This document shows positions 1 to 13,499 of a stretch of DNA of 64,000 nucleotides, one piece after another (within the stretch, counting starts at the first letter, position 1; each line of letters begins with the position of its first letter). Below the pieces are notes generated by a model, which searched no databases, was not told the DNA's origin, and worked only from the letters and a program-made list of their open reading frames with translations. The stretch comes from Malurus cyaneus samueli (taxonomy: Eukaryota; Chordata; Aves; Passeriformes; Maluridae). The position numbers and the translations under genes are program-made. The DNA is taken from NCBI GenBank assembly GCA_009741485.1, contig CM019217.1, positions 46,927,814 to 46,991,813 of the forward strand, in the 5' to 3' direction.

Positions 1-2576
1 GTTTACAGGCAAACTCTGCACCTCCTGTTCGCACAGAATCCTCACAGATCCTCAGCAGGATATTTTTGCCTATAAAAGGACTTCAGGAGACAGATTTTTA
101 TTATTAAAAGACAGATTGAAAGAGATGCCATTTTGAACTTACATTTATTTAGCTTAATTTACACCACAAAAAGTGCTTTTCTGAAACAAAATCTGTGAAA
201 GGTTATAGTACTGGGCTATGTCTCCTTTTCTTGTACTTCATACTTGTTAAATGCTGAGTAATATGAACCTAACCATAGCCTTTCCCTTAAAGCTAAAAAA
301 TCCTGGATATTCTCTCTATCAGCAAATAAAGATAAGAGCAGCATGCTGAAAATGCCAATTTTACTGCATATTTCAAGAGGTGATAACACACTTTTCATGG
401 CAAATTCTCTTTTCTCTATCCAAAAATCAATAACTTAACCATGCTATGCTTCTTGAGAAGAAATCTGGAATTTTCTGAAAATATCAATTACAAAGTCATC
501 TTGGTATTATTACAAATTTATGACATCTCAAGAGCACAAATAATTTGTAATTATGGCATGGTGGAAAATAAGTAAATAGCCACCAATTATGGTGGGAAAG
601 CTTTCAGGAAAATTTTACTTCTGCAAGTACACATGAAACTGCTGAAAACTAATTGAAGAATGTGAAATGAGAGTGCTTTTATACCTATGCAAAGGTTCAC
701 ATTCAGCCATGAATTCCACTTGAAGAGATGAAGTCTGCAACGGCTGAATACATGACATTTACAAATAAAAGCAGCTGGCTATGAGGAGTCTCTTAAAACT
801 AATCAATTTTCCAATACATTTTATTATGGTTGTCAAAAATCCAATGATGCAGGTTAGTAGCATGGAGCTATAAAAAGCCCCACACACCATGCCAGCTGCA
901 TAATCTTTGCTTATTTGAAAGTCTGACAGTTTCCCTTGATTAAAATAAGGATACTTCATTACAAGTATTAAGCATTGCTTTATGAGTTATGTAAAGTTTA
1001 TGCTTTTTCATTTATGCTTTAGAATTTTAACCACATTGTCTCACTTATGCATAATCCATCAACCCAGGTGACAAATAGTCTTCTATATTTACACACCAGG
1101 AATATACAGGGAGCATACAGTATTAGCAGCTGAAACTACAAACGTCACTGTCAATCAAATTGGCTAGCATAGGACCATATTTCTTGTCACCAAGAGGCTT
1201 AAAGCAAAGAATCTGTGCCTAATTCTCTTAAACCTTGCAGGTCAAAAGGTTTTAAAATTATTTTTGACACCATTTCTTTGCTTTGTCAACAGGCCTGAGT
1301 ACTTTTTAACATGTAAAGGATATCAAAAAGCTGCTCATCAGAACAGTCTGGCATTAGCAATTTATGGGTTTAAAGTCTGGAGTGCAGAGTAATTCCACTG
1401 GTATAACAGCAGGCTGTTCTGGAATGAGAGGATGGAGATGTAGCTGTAGGACTAACTTTTATTAATGCAAAACCTCCAAACCAATCACCCACACTCTAGG
1501 CAACCTGCACTGTGGAGCCAAAGCCACCACACAGCCTAAAACTGCTGCAGTGCAAAACACCGCACTGTTGGCACAAGCTGTCACTGAGAAACTTTCCTGC
1601 CCAGCAGTTTTATTCCTGTTTCCAGGTCTTGCTTGCCCCACACACTCTCAAACACAAAAATAGGGTTTCTAAATGTCAGTGACAACCTCCTTCTCACTTG
1701 CTGAAGTACTCTGCACTTAAATGACAACCATCAGCCTTGAAAATTCAGGGCTTTTAAAAATTTTCAGGAGCCCAACTTTTTAAGCCTTTCTTACTAAAGA
1801 TGCTGTTTTGCAGCAACAGGCCCAAAAACCAGGTGAAGTTTTGGCCCCATCCTGACAGGTCAGCAGAAGAAAACCATTCATTCTCAGTGGAGTTTACAGT
1901 ACAAAAATTCTGAAAATACTGAATGACTGAAAAACAAGCCCGCCACAGGAAATGCAGGCCACAACTCTCAGGAGCAGCAGCCAGCATCTTCCACTCTCTC
2001 CAGCAGTTTCAAAACACAGTCCCTGTGACCTGGCAAGGAGCAGACACGCCATGGAGCAGGCAGCACAGCACCTCTCAGAGAGCCAAGAGATCACAGAAGC
2101 AGGAGCTGACCCACCAGCTAGAAATTAATGCACAAACCAGTGCTCAATTTCTCCCATAGAGCAAGGCTGCTGCATCCTCCCAGCAGAGTGAAAACAAAGA
2201 CAGCAGACTGAGCTGGGAGATGATGTAAGCAATGAAAGCTCCTACATGGTGAAAAGAAATAGGGTGAAGGTTGAGTAGCAATGGGGAGAGTTTGAACTTG
2301 GTGAATAAAGTTTTTAAACGAAAGAAAAGAACACTAGAACAATGTGAAGAAAAAAAGTAAAATAGATTAATAGGAAGGGCAAAACCCCACAAGATATCAA
2401 GTAGAGATAAGAACAGATCAAGAATAAAGAGAAATGTATTTACACTAAAGAGGTCATCAGGCCTGTAGTTCAGTGCCCCTATATTACATTCAAACATCAG
2501 AATAAAAAAAAGCAGTGAAAGAAACTTTAAAATTCTGGAATACTGATGATTGTTGTCCATGACCAGAAGTACTTAT
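1..2576. other. intergenic, no gene seen
   Basis: This is AT-rich single-copy-looking sequence. The open frames here are short (up to 138 codons), lie on both strands and show no domain, so I treat them as chance. A TATA-like string occurs near 71-78 but no CpG-rich promoter or first exon accompanies it. I see no recognisable mobile element. Confidence 0.6.
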
Positions 2577-3205
2577 GGAATCACTGTATAATTTAGATTG
2601 GCACAGACTTTTAAGATTGTTGAGTCCAATTGTTAACCCAGCACTATCAAGTCTACAACTTAACTGTGTCCCTAAGTGTCACCTCTACACACATTTTAAA
2701 CACCTCCAAGGATGGTGACTCCACCCTTTTCCTGTGAAGTCTGTTCCAATACTTGATAACCCTTTCTGTGAATAAATTTTTCCTAATACCCAGTCTAAAC
2801 CTCTCTAGGCACAACTTGAGATCATTTCCTCTCATCCTATTCCTTGTTATTTAGGAGAAGGGACAAATGCCTACCTCACCACAACCTCCTTTTAGGCAGT
2901 TGTAGAGTCAGAAGGTGTTCCAAACCTCCTTTTCTCCAGGATAGACATCCCCATCTACCTCAGCCACTCCTCACAGGACTTGTTCTCCAGACCCTTCAAG
3001 TGCTCCACTCCCCTGCTCTGCACTTGCTCCAGCACCTCAATGTTTTTCCTGTAGTGAGGGGTACAGAACTGGGCACAGCACTCAAGGTGTGGCCTCACCA
3101 CTGCCATATACACAGGGTAATCCCTCCCTAGTTCTGATGGCCACACTACTCCTGTTACAAGCCACAATGCCATTGGCCTTGTTGCTACTCCCCAAAATTT
3201 GTCAT
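2577..3205 (-). mobile_element. CR1 LINE fragment, 3' end of ORF2 (minus strand)
   Basis: Reading the minus strand, this is the 3' portion of a chicken-repeat-1 (CR1) non-LTR retrotransposon, truncated at its 5' side as most CR1 copies are. Remnant protein is visible in two frames. At 3173-2955 there is the post-polymerase block with VRPHLECCAQF, HYRKNIEVLEQVQSRG and LKGLENKSCEEWLR. At 2835-2653 there is the C-terminal block with RGNDLKLCLERFRLGIRKN, FTERVIKYWNRLHRK and VESPSLEVFK. These are the conserved C-terminal sequences of avian CR1 ORF2. Frameshifts and stops between the blocks show it is dead. The + strand start (gaatcactgtataattta) is the complement of the CR1 3' terminus, which fixes the orientation. 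The copy has no coding capacity and no host gene nearby. Confidence 0.93.
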
Positions 3206-4665
3206 GAAGAGTATTCCCTCTCTGTCAGGGAACAGGTATTTGAGATCCTGCAATGCTAGGCTTTACAGAACTATGAACACCATAAGAAAATCCGGTTCTT
3301 AGACAGAACAAAGATGATGCCTTGGTACCAGAAATTGATGGTGCTTTGATTGTGGTAGAGGAGGCAGCAATGATGAGAAGAGACATTGGTGTCCCTTCAC
3401 CTTTGCTTTACTGGAGAGCTATCATTGCCATAGGTTACATGCTTCCCCTATATTCAAAAGGGTGTACATTAATATAAAATTGTCCCCAGGCTTTCTCAAA
3501 TATTAAGCTTAAAACAATTATTAATAATAGTAGCAACAATTATACCAGCCTGGAATACCGCAGCCTTGCTGGAGTGGGTTACCTCCACATTCTTTTTTCA
3601 GGCTTAAAGAGTTAATTCTCCCATCTGCCAAACTGCTTAATTCAGACACTGAAGCAGAGAGAAGACGAGGGGAAGGAAGGAGAAAAAAGGAGGGGTGTAG
3701 CCAGCAGGACAGGCTGAATTTTGGCTCACAGCCCAATGCTGGTGAGTACCACTGGTTTCAACCATATTAGATGAAATATTATCATAAGGTTATATCCACG
3801 TTCCTCCCTGCACTGTCTGGTTTTTTTTTTTTTTTTATTTTGGTTAAGGGCAAGGACACTGCATTTGACAACCCAAACTGACACTCTCAATTAAAACAGT
3901 GCATTTCATGACAACACATGAACTGGGACATAAACACCAAGTTTAAAAAAATTATCATGAACAAAACCAAAGGAGAGATAATGAGTTATGGAACACTACT
4001 GCACACAAGGATCATGGCTCAGCCTTCCTTGACTTAGCTGGTTGGAGTTTTGTGTCAGGAAAAGAGATTACTTACCTGTTACACCTCCCTTCTTTTGCCC
4101 CACTATTTTACAATGCAATTCAGAAGCAGCATAGCCACAAGCTTCTCATCTCCCTGAAGACAGAGATGGGCACAAACCTCACCCCTTGGTTTGACCTTTG
4201 TACGGGTTGCAACTTGTCTGTCAGAATAGGATAAGTGATAGATAACAGCCCATCATAAGGGGCGGGAGGGAATAAAATATGTCTTGCATACTGGAAAGCA
4301 AGAGAGATGAAAGGCAGAGATAAAGGATTCCCATCAAGAAGCAAGGTGAAAGAGATACACATATCTTGGAAACAGAGACTGCAAAGTTTGTGAAAAACAG
4401 GAGAAAGGGAAACCCTCAGTGAGAACAGAAACAGACCAGAAGAAAGACAGCAGCCATATGATGAATCCATTCTAACTTCAAAAAAAAGGAAGTATAGGAA
4501 TTTGCACTGCTACTGGAGAACCTGAAAAATTCCAGATGTTTACAAGGTAAGCAAATCATTACTCTTGGTGGTGGATTACAAAATGTAGTTCCATTCAAAT
4601 AACTTCTAGGCAATTTGAAGTTTCTACCCTTCGTCTTCCTTCTAATACTTGTTCATTTTACTATC

Positions 4666-4725
4666 TTTCTCTTCCTATTCTCAGATCAATTACATTTTCT
4701 CTTCCTATTCTCAGATCAATTACAT
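4666..4725. repeat. 30-bp perfect tandem duplication (2 copies)
   Basis: Two identical 30-bp units lie head to tail, the first at 4666-4695 and the second at 4696-4725. Each begins tttctcttcc and ends caattacat. The identity implies a recent replication-slippage or duplication event, or an assembly duplication. Confidence 0.95.
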
Positions 4726-7129
4726 TTTTATATAATTAAAGATCAGGTTATAGAAAAAGAAGTATCTCCCTTTCAGTGAAATTGACAAGGCCTTTACAAC
4801 CCTTACTTTTCTCTCTTTCCCTATTAACAACTGTCAGCTCCAATGTGCTCCTTTCATCCATATTAGGTGGCATTACAGATGGTTCTACTTTAGTGAAATG
4901 AAACACAAGCTTTTTTTTTTTTTAATATTGATTTATAGCTGAATAATACATACATTGCTCACAATACTGCAGTTTTATATGTGACATAGAACTTCTCATG
5001 GCTTCTCAGATGTCTCTTCAAAAAAGTGAAGTACAGTACATTTTCCATATTGAACAAAAGGGTAATGCTCATCAATAAAAGAACAGCACACAAGCATTCC
5101 TGTTTAGAGCTGGAGGAAAATTCAGGGAATTTCCAAGAAACTGGGAAGCAGAAAAACATTAGTAATGTGATGCCCTAGCTCAGCCTAGGAGAATTACAAG
5201 TTCCTGTTTTTTGTAGGTGTGTCATGCAATTGAATGCATGTCACACTCAGGTGCTGACTTTATCTGGTGCCTTCCAGGTTTTCCCTGACAAAATTTCTCT
5301 TGCTAGGGAGCTCTGAATGCTTTCAACTCTTTCTGTTAAAATAGTTGCAGCCTAAGGTGCAAAATTCTTTGGAAACATTTCCCTTTGTTGAGAAAGGTAC
5401 TAAAAAGTCCTACCTGCAAGAAAAACAGATTACAAATTGGCAACATCAGGTTTCAATAATAATCCCTTTCCATTCTCTAACTAATTCCATCTAATTCTCA
5501 GAAGTTTTGCTTGTCTGAGTTTGAGATGCTTCAGATATGGATCATGCAGAAGAAACTCCCAAACACAGAAGATGTAAAGGTAGTAGGCAATGCAAGGTTG
5601 TCAGACTTGTTAAGACAGATTCAACATTGATTCAGTGTGTACTCTGAGGAGGGCCCAAGAGCAGGCATTCATCCAAACCTATTGAATTCTGGTTCAATTT
5701 CACGTTTAGGCTGAGGTTTGGACATGTTAATATTTTTTGGGAGTGATTCATCCAAAACTTTAAGTTATCCAGGAAAAAATGTGGGATTAAATTAATCCTA
5801 GATGTTAGTATTTAAAAAGGAAAAACCATGTTTAATATGATCTGAATGGCAGTAGAAACGTGAAGCCACAGAAAAATGATACATCTATGGAACAATAGCA
5901 TAAATTACTAAGATCAGTGCATCTTAAATAACAAAATATATTCAGAAACAGTCTCCAGGAGAGGGATTCTATACTGAGCAGTAATGACTAAGAAAGTAAC
6001 TCAAATCTTGCAAGCACTAAGATGAAGCAGCAGTAAGGGGTGCTTCACCAGTCATGTACCAAATTAGCCCCCCCTAATCCAGCTGGGTACTCCATAACAG
6101 CTGCTTTTGTTTGCACATGCACTACAGGCAGGCATGGAAACTCAATTCCATTTTGTTCCTCTAGACCCAGCCCCCAATAACCCACATAGCAAAAAAAAAA
6201 AAAAAAAAATAAAAACTGCTGCACTTTCTTGCCAAGACTCAAGACTCTGGGATTTTAATCTAGGAGGGAAGGAAGAAAGAGCAACAAAATGAAGCCTGCA
6301 GCTGGTTTGGGTCTCGGGTGGGAAAAAGTATTGAGAAGTCATAAACTATTCTGTTCTTCAAGAGAAGATGGGCTCAGGAGTTTGGAAAGAAATTTCTGAT
6401 TGCATTGAACAGATTAAAATGGTGATAGCAAAATAAGTTTCAGAAATGGAAAATGGTCTGGAAAAGAAGTTTCCAAATCTGCATATCTAATCTGCATTAC
6501 TTCAGCTGTCTAACCAAACTGTGATTCTGCACTGTGGGTTCCTATTAGACATATCATATGGAAAGATCGGGTGCCAAAACATTTATTTCTACAGTGAAAG
6601 GCACATTAGGTGTTGAAACAATCATCAGTTTTGTTGATGTTTACATTGTGAATATTTAAGCTGTGGTAAAGTCTTAAGTGATCATTTTTGTTTTGAAAAG
6701 AAATGACAGGACATTTGTATTTTAAAAGCATCTGAGTTTATCAGATTATGATTTTTAGCATATTTGTGGTCTTTCCCTAAAGCGTATTGTTTGTGTGTGC
6801 CGTGCAGCTCAAGCTTTCCTATCCTGTTAACAAAAGCCTGTATGGAAGGAGGCATTTCTATTTTCTAACTGGGCCTACACTGCTGTATATCATGGACCTC
6901 TCTCTCCTTCCTCAGCACAGATCCACAAGCCACAGGACTCCAAGCTGGGAGAAGTCCAAGCACTTCTGACCAAAGAAGTGATAGAAGGGAGCCTTGAGAT
7001 CCACCTTGCAAGAGTTCAAAAATAGCTTGTTTATCTTCCCACAGAGCTCTCCCCATCGGTTTGCCTGAACATTTGCTTCAAGTAACTTCAATTTTCAGGG
7101 CTTTAAAGACAGATAGGTTTCAGGGAAAG

Positions 7130-7171
<42 letters not shown>

Positions 7172-7186
7172 AAAAAAAAAAAAAAA
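7130..7186 (+). repeat. poly(A) tract, 57 nt with one interruption
   Basis: A run of 41 A is followed by a single C and 15 A. I looked upstream (about 6,780-7,129) for a processed-gene body or a SINE or LINE that would make this a retroposition tail and recognised none, so it is listed only as a simple repeat. Its true length is uncertain because long homopolymers are error-prone in assemblies. Confidence 0.95.
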
Positions 7187-10100
7187 TCAAAAACCAAAAG
7201 ACCCCTTCTCTGACCATACAAGAGCTTATGCAAAGCATTCAAGGACTTGGCAGGGAAATGCTGCAGAGCAAGGCCTGCAATAAAAAGTTCTAAGAAACCC
7301 TAAAGTAGAAAGTCAACATTATGTTTTTCTCCATATGCTGTCCCTTCAACAGACTGCCTGAAATGAGGAATTGACACTCACCAGGCTGAAAATCCTGGTC
7401 CCATATGAGACTAAGAAAGTTGCTGTCATATTGCTATCGTGTGTGCACATCTGAGGGAAGGAGGGTCACTCAACAGAGGGAACCAAGGAGGCGGGGCATG
7501 CTGAAGACTGTCAGTATGTCTATGCAGCTTGCCTCAAATCCCTTTTCCTCTAAAAATTATATACCACTGTGATATGGGACTTTTTGCAGAAAGACTGCTA
7601 AGCACTGCATGCTAACGACACACAGAGACAGAGCCCAGCTGCTACACAGGCTTCTTGAAAAGGAATGCACTTCTGTGAACATTTTTGTGGGCATACCTAG
7701 CACGTCTTGAAAGCAAAGGGGTAAAACCAAAACAAAGCCCTTCTTCCAACCTATCAAATCACATACATTCAACATGTGATTCTCTGATCCAATTCCCTCT
7801 TTGGGCTTCCCTCCACTGGCCCCAAATCTTACATATTTCCAGCCTACTGCCATAATTACTTTGTTTCCCACTGCAAACATACACATCAGGGGAAACTTCC
7901 CAACACACTCCAGAGTGCCTATTATATAAGGTCATCTAGTAACAAAGAGGCAAGACCTAAGCAGGACCCCCACATTGAAAGGGATCTGCTTTTCTGTTTC
8001 CTTGAAAAACCAGGAAGTTGCTTCTTTCCTTTGTAATTCAGCCAGTCTTGCATTGTATTCACCTAAATTATCAACTACTTCCTTCCAACTTAACTGATTT
8101 TGACTTCCCTGTCCCTCATTTATTTAAAAATCAGAATGAAAATATGATTTCCAAGAATAGCATTTGTTTTAACTTAAGTTCCATTTGGCCTGTTTCTTCT
8201 TCACTTAGATATCACATACTCAGAATTCACAGTGGATTTACTGCTTACTTACATGCAATCCCTCTATTTAAAAAAAAATATTGCAAAATCAGAGGGTACA
8301 AAGATAAAGCTGATGAAAATGAGGAATACAGGGGGAAGGACTTTCCATAAGGCTGGAAGCTGAAACAGTTGGACATATTTCAGACAAGAGGAAATAGAGC
8401 CAGCACGCAGGAAAAAAGTTATGGACCGAGGTATGCAGAAGATGGTCACAACAGCTATTTTTCCTTATCTAAATTCAAAATCAAGAGGCTTATTCAAATT
8501 TATGAGCTCCTGGACAATTCAAAAATCACTCAACAAAAACACCATCATGCAGTATACCACTAGACAACAGAATTATATGCTGTGTGAATTATCCAAACAG
8601 AATATGGTAGCTGGATATATAAAGGTGGATATAGAGTTAGTACTGACAACTAATTTCAGAAAGTTATTAAATTATACCCCATAAGGTTTAAGATAAATTC
8701 CAGAAAAAAACTTGATTGCACAGAGTTTTCCACAATCTGTCTCAAAGTTCTTACAAAAAGCAGTCATCAACTATTCTAAACTGGAATAAAACCCAAATTA
8801 TTTTGATAACCGAGAAAAAAAAAAAAACAAAACAAGTCAGTACAGGAAAAAGTTTTGCTTCCAGTCATAATCCTGTTGAGCCTTTGTTTACCTAATATAT
8901 CTCTACTAATGACATCATTTTTGCCATTGCATGCCATCAAATGGAAAAGACTCCATGATAGAATGACACATCAAAGAACTTCCTGGACTATGAAAAAGCT
9001 GAAGAGGAAAAACCAAGCCAAATTCCTGTCTAAGAAATACATCCCACTCACCTGCGATGGGGTGAACAGCACAGCTGGTGAAGCTGAAGATTTTGGTAGC
9101 ATGGATCTTCACATCACAGTCCTGTTGAAAAAATTATATGAATGGAAAATCCCATTTCTCATGGATCATCTATCAGATAATAGCTAAAGAATGTGAAGTT
9201 GTAAGGCACACATGCAAAGAAAACACAGTAGGGATCAGCTGAGAAACTAAATTATAGAGGCAGAATTAAGCAAAGCACAGTCCTGTGACTGAGCTTCAGA
9301 ATGGCTATTCCCTGAAATTGAGGAAACTGTAAGATAACCTAATAGACAGGAAAGATCTAGTCAGAAACTAAAACTGAAAATTGTAAATCCCAGAGACATA
9401 ATTTACAAATGAGTTTCATTGATTATGAGGACAACACTTGACCAGTTCAAAAAGAGTTGGTGGATTCAGAGAGAATGAAATGGGAAAAGGTGGGATTTTC
9501 TGGTTGAAACCAAAGGATTAAAGATATTGCATAAAGATCTGGGGTGCAGATTATTTATTAAATTTTTTGTAAGTTTAAGTAGGTGCAGGAGAGAGTAAAA
9601 GAAAAAAATTAACTAGAGAAAATACTCAGACTTTAAGGACTGTAACTATTTAATTAATCAAATCAGACTATGCTGGTATCTTCTCATAAAAAGTAATAAA
9701 TCCTAAAAGACTTCTTTGAACCAATGTTAAAACTTATAAATAGAACCTTGCAAGTAAAGCCAGCAAATACAGACAAAATAAAATAGTACTGTTCTGGTTT
9801 TTGAACAGTGAAGTTGATTAACCTTGGTAGCAACCAAACTAAAAATGGAAAAGTTTTGATTGTTTCAAATCAAGACTGTCTTGGGAAGATGTGTTTCAAC
9901 CAAAAATGAGCATTGGGAATCAAGGCTTGTGTATTGTTTCTGTCAGGTTTTCTGTCCTGATGAACACAGATCACCATAATCTCTCCTGGCCTTTAGTCCT
10001 CTACACTTTCTGCTTGCAGTTCTGGTTGTAAGTCCCATAAGGCTCCAAAACAGATATTCCTTTTGGTCATATTTATGCCTAAAATTAATCCACATTTTGT

Positions 10101-10559
10101 TATATTTCCTTCTTCACTTGCAAGTGGCAGATGACATATTACCATTTTCCACCTTCCACTCAAACATCACTTTACTCTCGTAAAGAAATCCCCTAACTAC
10201 ATGTAAAGGTCTGATACAGAGATGGTTAACAAGCCTGCCATCTCAATAGCTTCAGCCCCAGAAGACAGTAGTGACATAAGCTATTGCTGTAACTCTTAGT
10301 AGCAACTCTTGTGATGTGTTCTCCCACCAAGCCAACAATGAGGATGATGAGCAAGATGAGCAATAAACATCTCACCTGCAAGTCCCTCAGCATCTTTCAG
10401 GGCTGATATTTACACAAGCTAGCACTGAATTTCAAGCACTGTGCATGCTGAGTGACCCCAGCATTGCCAGTTCCACATATTAATTTTCTCTTTGAAACAG
10501 CCAGGTTATAACATTATGTTTCATAGGGTATGTCATTTCAGAAAGCCTTACTGATGTTC

Positions 10560-10880
10560 AGCAGCACCTGAGAGAAGGCCAGCCATTCTTATCCATTCAT
10601 TAAGCTTCAGTGGGAAGGTTATGTTATTCAAAGGAGAGCTGCAGCACACGAGTTACTTTTGCAGCTAAGAGAGAGGGTTTCACCCCGTTCCATACTATCG
10701 TGTTGCATAGAGCCCCTTTGCCGCACTCTAACTCACCCTGTCAGCCACTACATCGTCTGTACACAAAGTTTTCAACTGGTTTAATTTGTGCCCCCACAAT
10801 GAATTAGAAATGCAAATCCGAATGCTCTTGTTCCTAATTATCCTGTCAGCACCAACAGCCAAAGAATTATGGATTTAGGT
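10560..10880. promoter_or_regulatory. candidate conserved non-coding element
   Basis: This stretch is free of low-complexity sequence. It keeps about six CpG dinucleotides between 10,640 and 10,820 in an otherwise CpG-poor setting. It carries an octamer POU site (atgcaaat, 10,810-10,817) next to homeodomain-type cores (gaattag, ctaattat). That mix is typical of developmental enhancers in gene deserts. The reading is inferred from composition and motifs; I have no alignment. A 65-codon open frame at 10,610-10,807 is probably incidental. Confidence 0.3.
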
Positions 10881-11819
10881 GCTTAGATTTATACCACAGT
10901 TGAAAGCAGCAAAATTGAGTGAATTGAATGAAACACCTTAGGAAAGCAGCAATACCAACCCATGAAAAGTACAACCAGAGTCACTGATGTACAGAAAGCA
11001 GCAGAACAGCAGTCTCTGACATGTGTCAATATGGATATACAAGTGTCCTTCACAGGATTTACAATGTATACATTAAGAAGCTAGAGGGATTTAACAAAAT
11101 TGGTGTACTGACAACCTTAAAGCTAAGTGCATATGTCTTGACATCATATATGGTATGGGAGTACACCACCACAAAGGGGTGCATTCCACACAACTCATTG
11201 TTTTGGATAAGATATGATTTATTTTTTACTTTTGTTTTGGAACCTTACTGGGGAATAAATAACAAAATAAAACATGTCACATTTTGTTTATTCTTTTTTA
11301 GCCTTCCCAGCCAAGCATGCTCTCAGTCTGCAAACATTTAATATTTTCAGCATCAGTGCTTTACCACAGAAGACATCTGAGGGTTATCCTCTTCCCTGAA
11401 CTCTAATAAATTATATAACTCAAAGGTTGATCAAAGCGCTCTCTCAACTCGAGCAAAGTAATAAAAGAAAAGTTTAAATTAGAATCATTTAAATATCCTC
11501 AGTATTGAAAATGTGGTTATGCATGGCAGAGAGAGGGGGGAGTTGGGGTTTGTCACTGATTTTTTTTTTTTTAAATTTTTATTTTTAAATAGACACAATC
11601 AAATCTTCTTTTAAAGTTACAATTAATTCCTAGCTGGGAGAGGACACAAGACATATGGAATTCAATTCCTCTTTGAAAATCATGTGTTTGCATTCCTCCT
11701 CTATGATGATTTTTACCACACCAGAAACTTTCTAATTAATTGCAACCTACTTCACTATACGGAAACAGATGTAAATAAGAATTTTCTCTAGTAACTGTAA
11801 TCATCCTCACTACGCATGT

Positions 11820-12500
11820 GCATGAAGAAGAGCACCTACAGACTACATTGCATTTCACCCACAGGCTGGGGGATGAATGGATTGAGAGCATTCCCGCCAG
11901 TTTAAGAGCGCTGGTGAAAGAGAGGCTGGACATGACCCAGCAATGTGCATTTGCAGCCCAGAAAGCCAAACTTGTGCAACTCATTAAGGGAGGTAATCCT
12001 GATTCTCTGCTCAACTCTGGTGAGACCTCCCCTGCTGTACTGGATCCAGCTCTGGGATTCCCAGCATAGGAAGGATGTGGAGTCCAGAGGGGGCCACCAA
12101 CTCAATCAGAGCACCTCTCCTATGAAGAAAGACCAAGAACATTGGATTTGTTCAGCCTGAAAAAGAAAGGCTTTGTGGTGACCTAATTGTGGCTTTCCAG
12201 TATCTGCAGGGAGCCTACAAGAAAGATTTTACAAAAGTGTTTAGTGATAGGACATGGGCGAACAGATTCAAACTGAGAGGAAGTTTAGATTAGATATGAA
12301 GGAGAAATTCTTAATTGTGTGGGTGGTGAGGCACTAGAACAGGCATCCCAGAAAAGTTGTGAATGCCATCCCTGGAAGCATTCAATGCTATGTTGCATAG
12401 AGCTCTGAGCAAACTAGTATAGCAGAAGATATCCTTGTCCATAGCAGGGCTGTTGGAACTAGATCTTGAAGGTACCTTCCAATCCTAACCATTCTGCGAG
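11820..12500 (+). mobile_element. CR1 LINE fragment, 3' end (plus strand)
   Basis: This is a 5'-truncated, diverged CR1 copy in sense orientation. Diagnostic CR1 segments run in order: caggctgggggatgaatgga (11,862), the agaggctggacatgaccca block (11,921), tgcagcccagaaagcc (11,952), gctcaactctggtgagacct (12,008), gagcacctctcctatgaaga (12,108), ttgttcagcctgaaaaagaa (12,149), catccctggaagcattcaat (12,368) and the 3' end ggtaccttccaatcctaacc (12,471). It terminates near attctgcga, a decayed version of the octamer that ends CR1. Stops and a deletion around 11,970 destroy the frame. Only an 83-codon remnant (11,818-12,069) stays open, and it should not be annotated as a gene. Confidence 0.93.
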
Positions 12501-13499
12501 TTGAAGATCTCCCACAGAATATCAACAGCTGTTCTTTTCAGTTGAATAAAGGAAAGAAGTAAATTTCCATAACATGTCATTCATTCCTACTCTCAGTCTG
12601 CTCCAAGGGAAGTCAATGCCTAGGCAGAGCTCTTTGAATAGCCAACCTGAAGCAATTCTTACTTGTTACAGAAAGTGGCTCTAAGGGATGAAACATAAAA
12701 CGTGACCTGAAAAAGTCCCCCCTTGATATATTTTGCTTTAGTCAGGGGAATATTTTCAGAACCTGAGCATTTGGGAAAATCTGCCAAGAGACTGAGCTTG
12801 GTTTTAAGCAGAAAAAGGCTGGCAGAATCACAGGAGAGCTTAAATTATTGAAGAACTTAAAAGTGAGAAAAAGCTAAAGCAGTAAAACCCAATGAAAACA
12901 AAATATTGGAGACTGAAACATGCCCAGGAGAGGCAAACATGGCCTAATGCCAACCAACATCAGCTTGAAAGATGGTACTTATTAAGAAGAGAGCTTCATA
13001 CTCAAGAGACTGTTTTGGAGTAAGCCATGGAATCACGAAGAGGGTAGATCAGATGATGTATATTACCAGTGGAATACTCACAATAGGCTTGCTAACAAAG
13101 ACCCATGAAAATATTAAAAGACTAAAGAAAAATTTGCAATATTCTTTCAGTCCAGCTCTGTTGTGACAACTGATTTTTTATTTAGACATCAGCAGCTGTA
13201 AACTAACCTGTTGTCCCAACAGGACTTTCTTTGGGGTTGGAGGCTGAAAGTGTCCATAAGAAGAGTTGGTGTTTTAAAGCTAAGAAACACTATTTTCAGT
13301 GCATAATCACTGAGGTAGTACCTTTAGATTATGCAATATCATCAAAGGTAAATCATGACTTTCCATATCATAGACTTTATTGCAAAGCAACCCCAAAAGA
13401 AAGAAACCTCCTGCTGTACAGCTTACAGCACCTCTGAAAGAGCCATTATTAGGTTAGGAAAATTTGGTTCAATGTGATTTGTATAAACATCCATTTTTT
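12501..13499. other. intergenic, no gene seen
   Basis: AT-rich sequence between the CR1 fragment and the MIR-like element. Open frames are 68 codons or fewer with no recognisable domain. A let-7-like 5' segment near 13,311 lacks a hairpin partner. I see nothing else. Confidence 0.55.

Larger units (their letters stand above)
3206..11819. other. intergenic, no gene seen
   Basis: No supported gene occurs here. It holds a T-run at 3821-3836, a 30-bp tandem duplication (4666-4725), A-runs at 6191-6209, 7130-7186 and 8813-8826, and a candidate conserved non-coding block at about 10,560-10,880, each listed separately. The open frames (up to 116 codons) carry no recognisable domain and overlap on opposite strands. 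Confidence 0.55.

Noticed and set aside
66..85. TATA-box-like cctataaaagg as a promoter
   Set aside because: Single motif in AT-rich DNA with no CpG island, initiator context or downstream exon.
7130..7186. Poly(A) as tail of a processed pseudogene
   Set aside because: Upstream sequence has no recognisable gene body and no clear flanking duplication.
11818..12069. 83-codon open frame on the plus strand
   Set aside because: It is a decayed CR1 fragment, not a host gene.
13311..13332. let-7-like start (tgaggtagta) suggesting a microRNA
   Set aside because: The match ends after ten bases and no complementary arm follows within hairpin distance.
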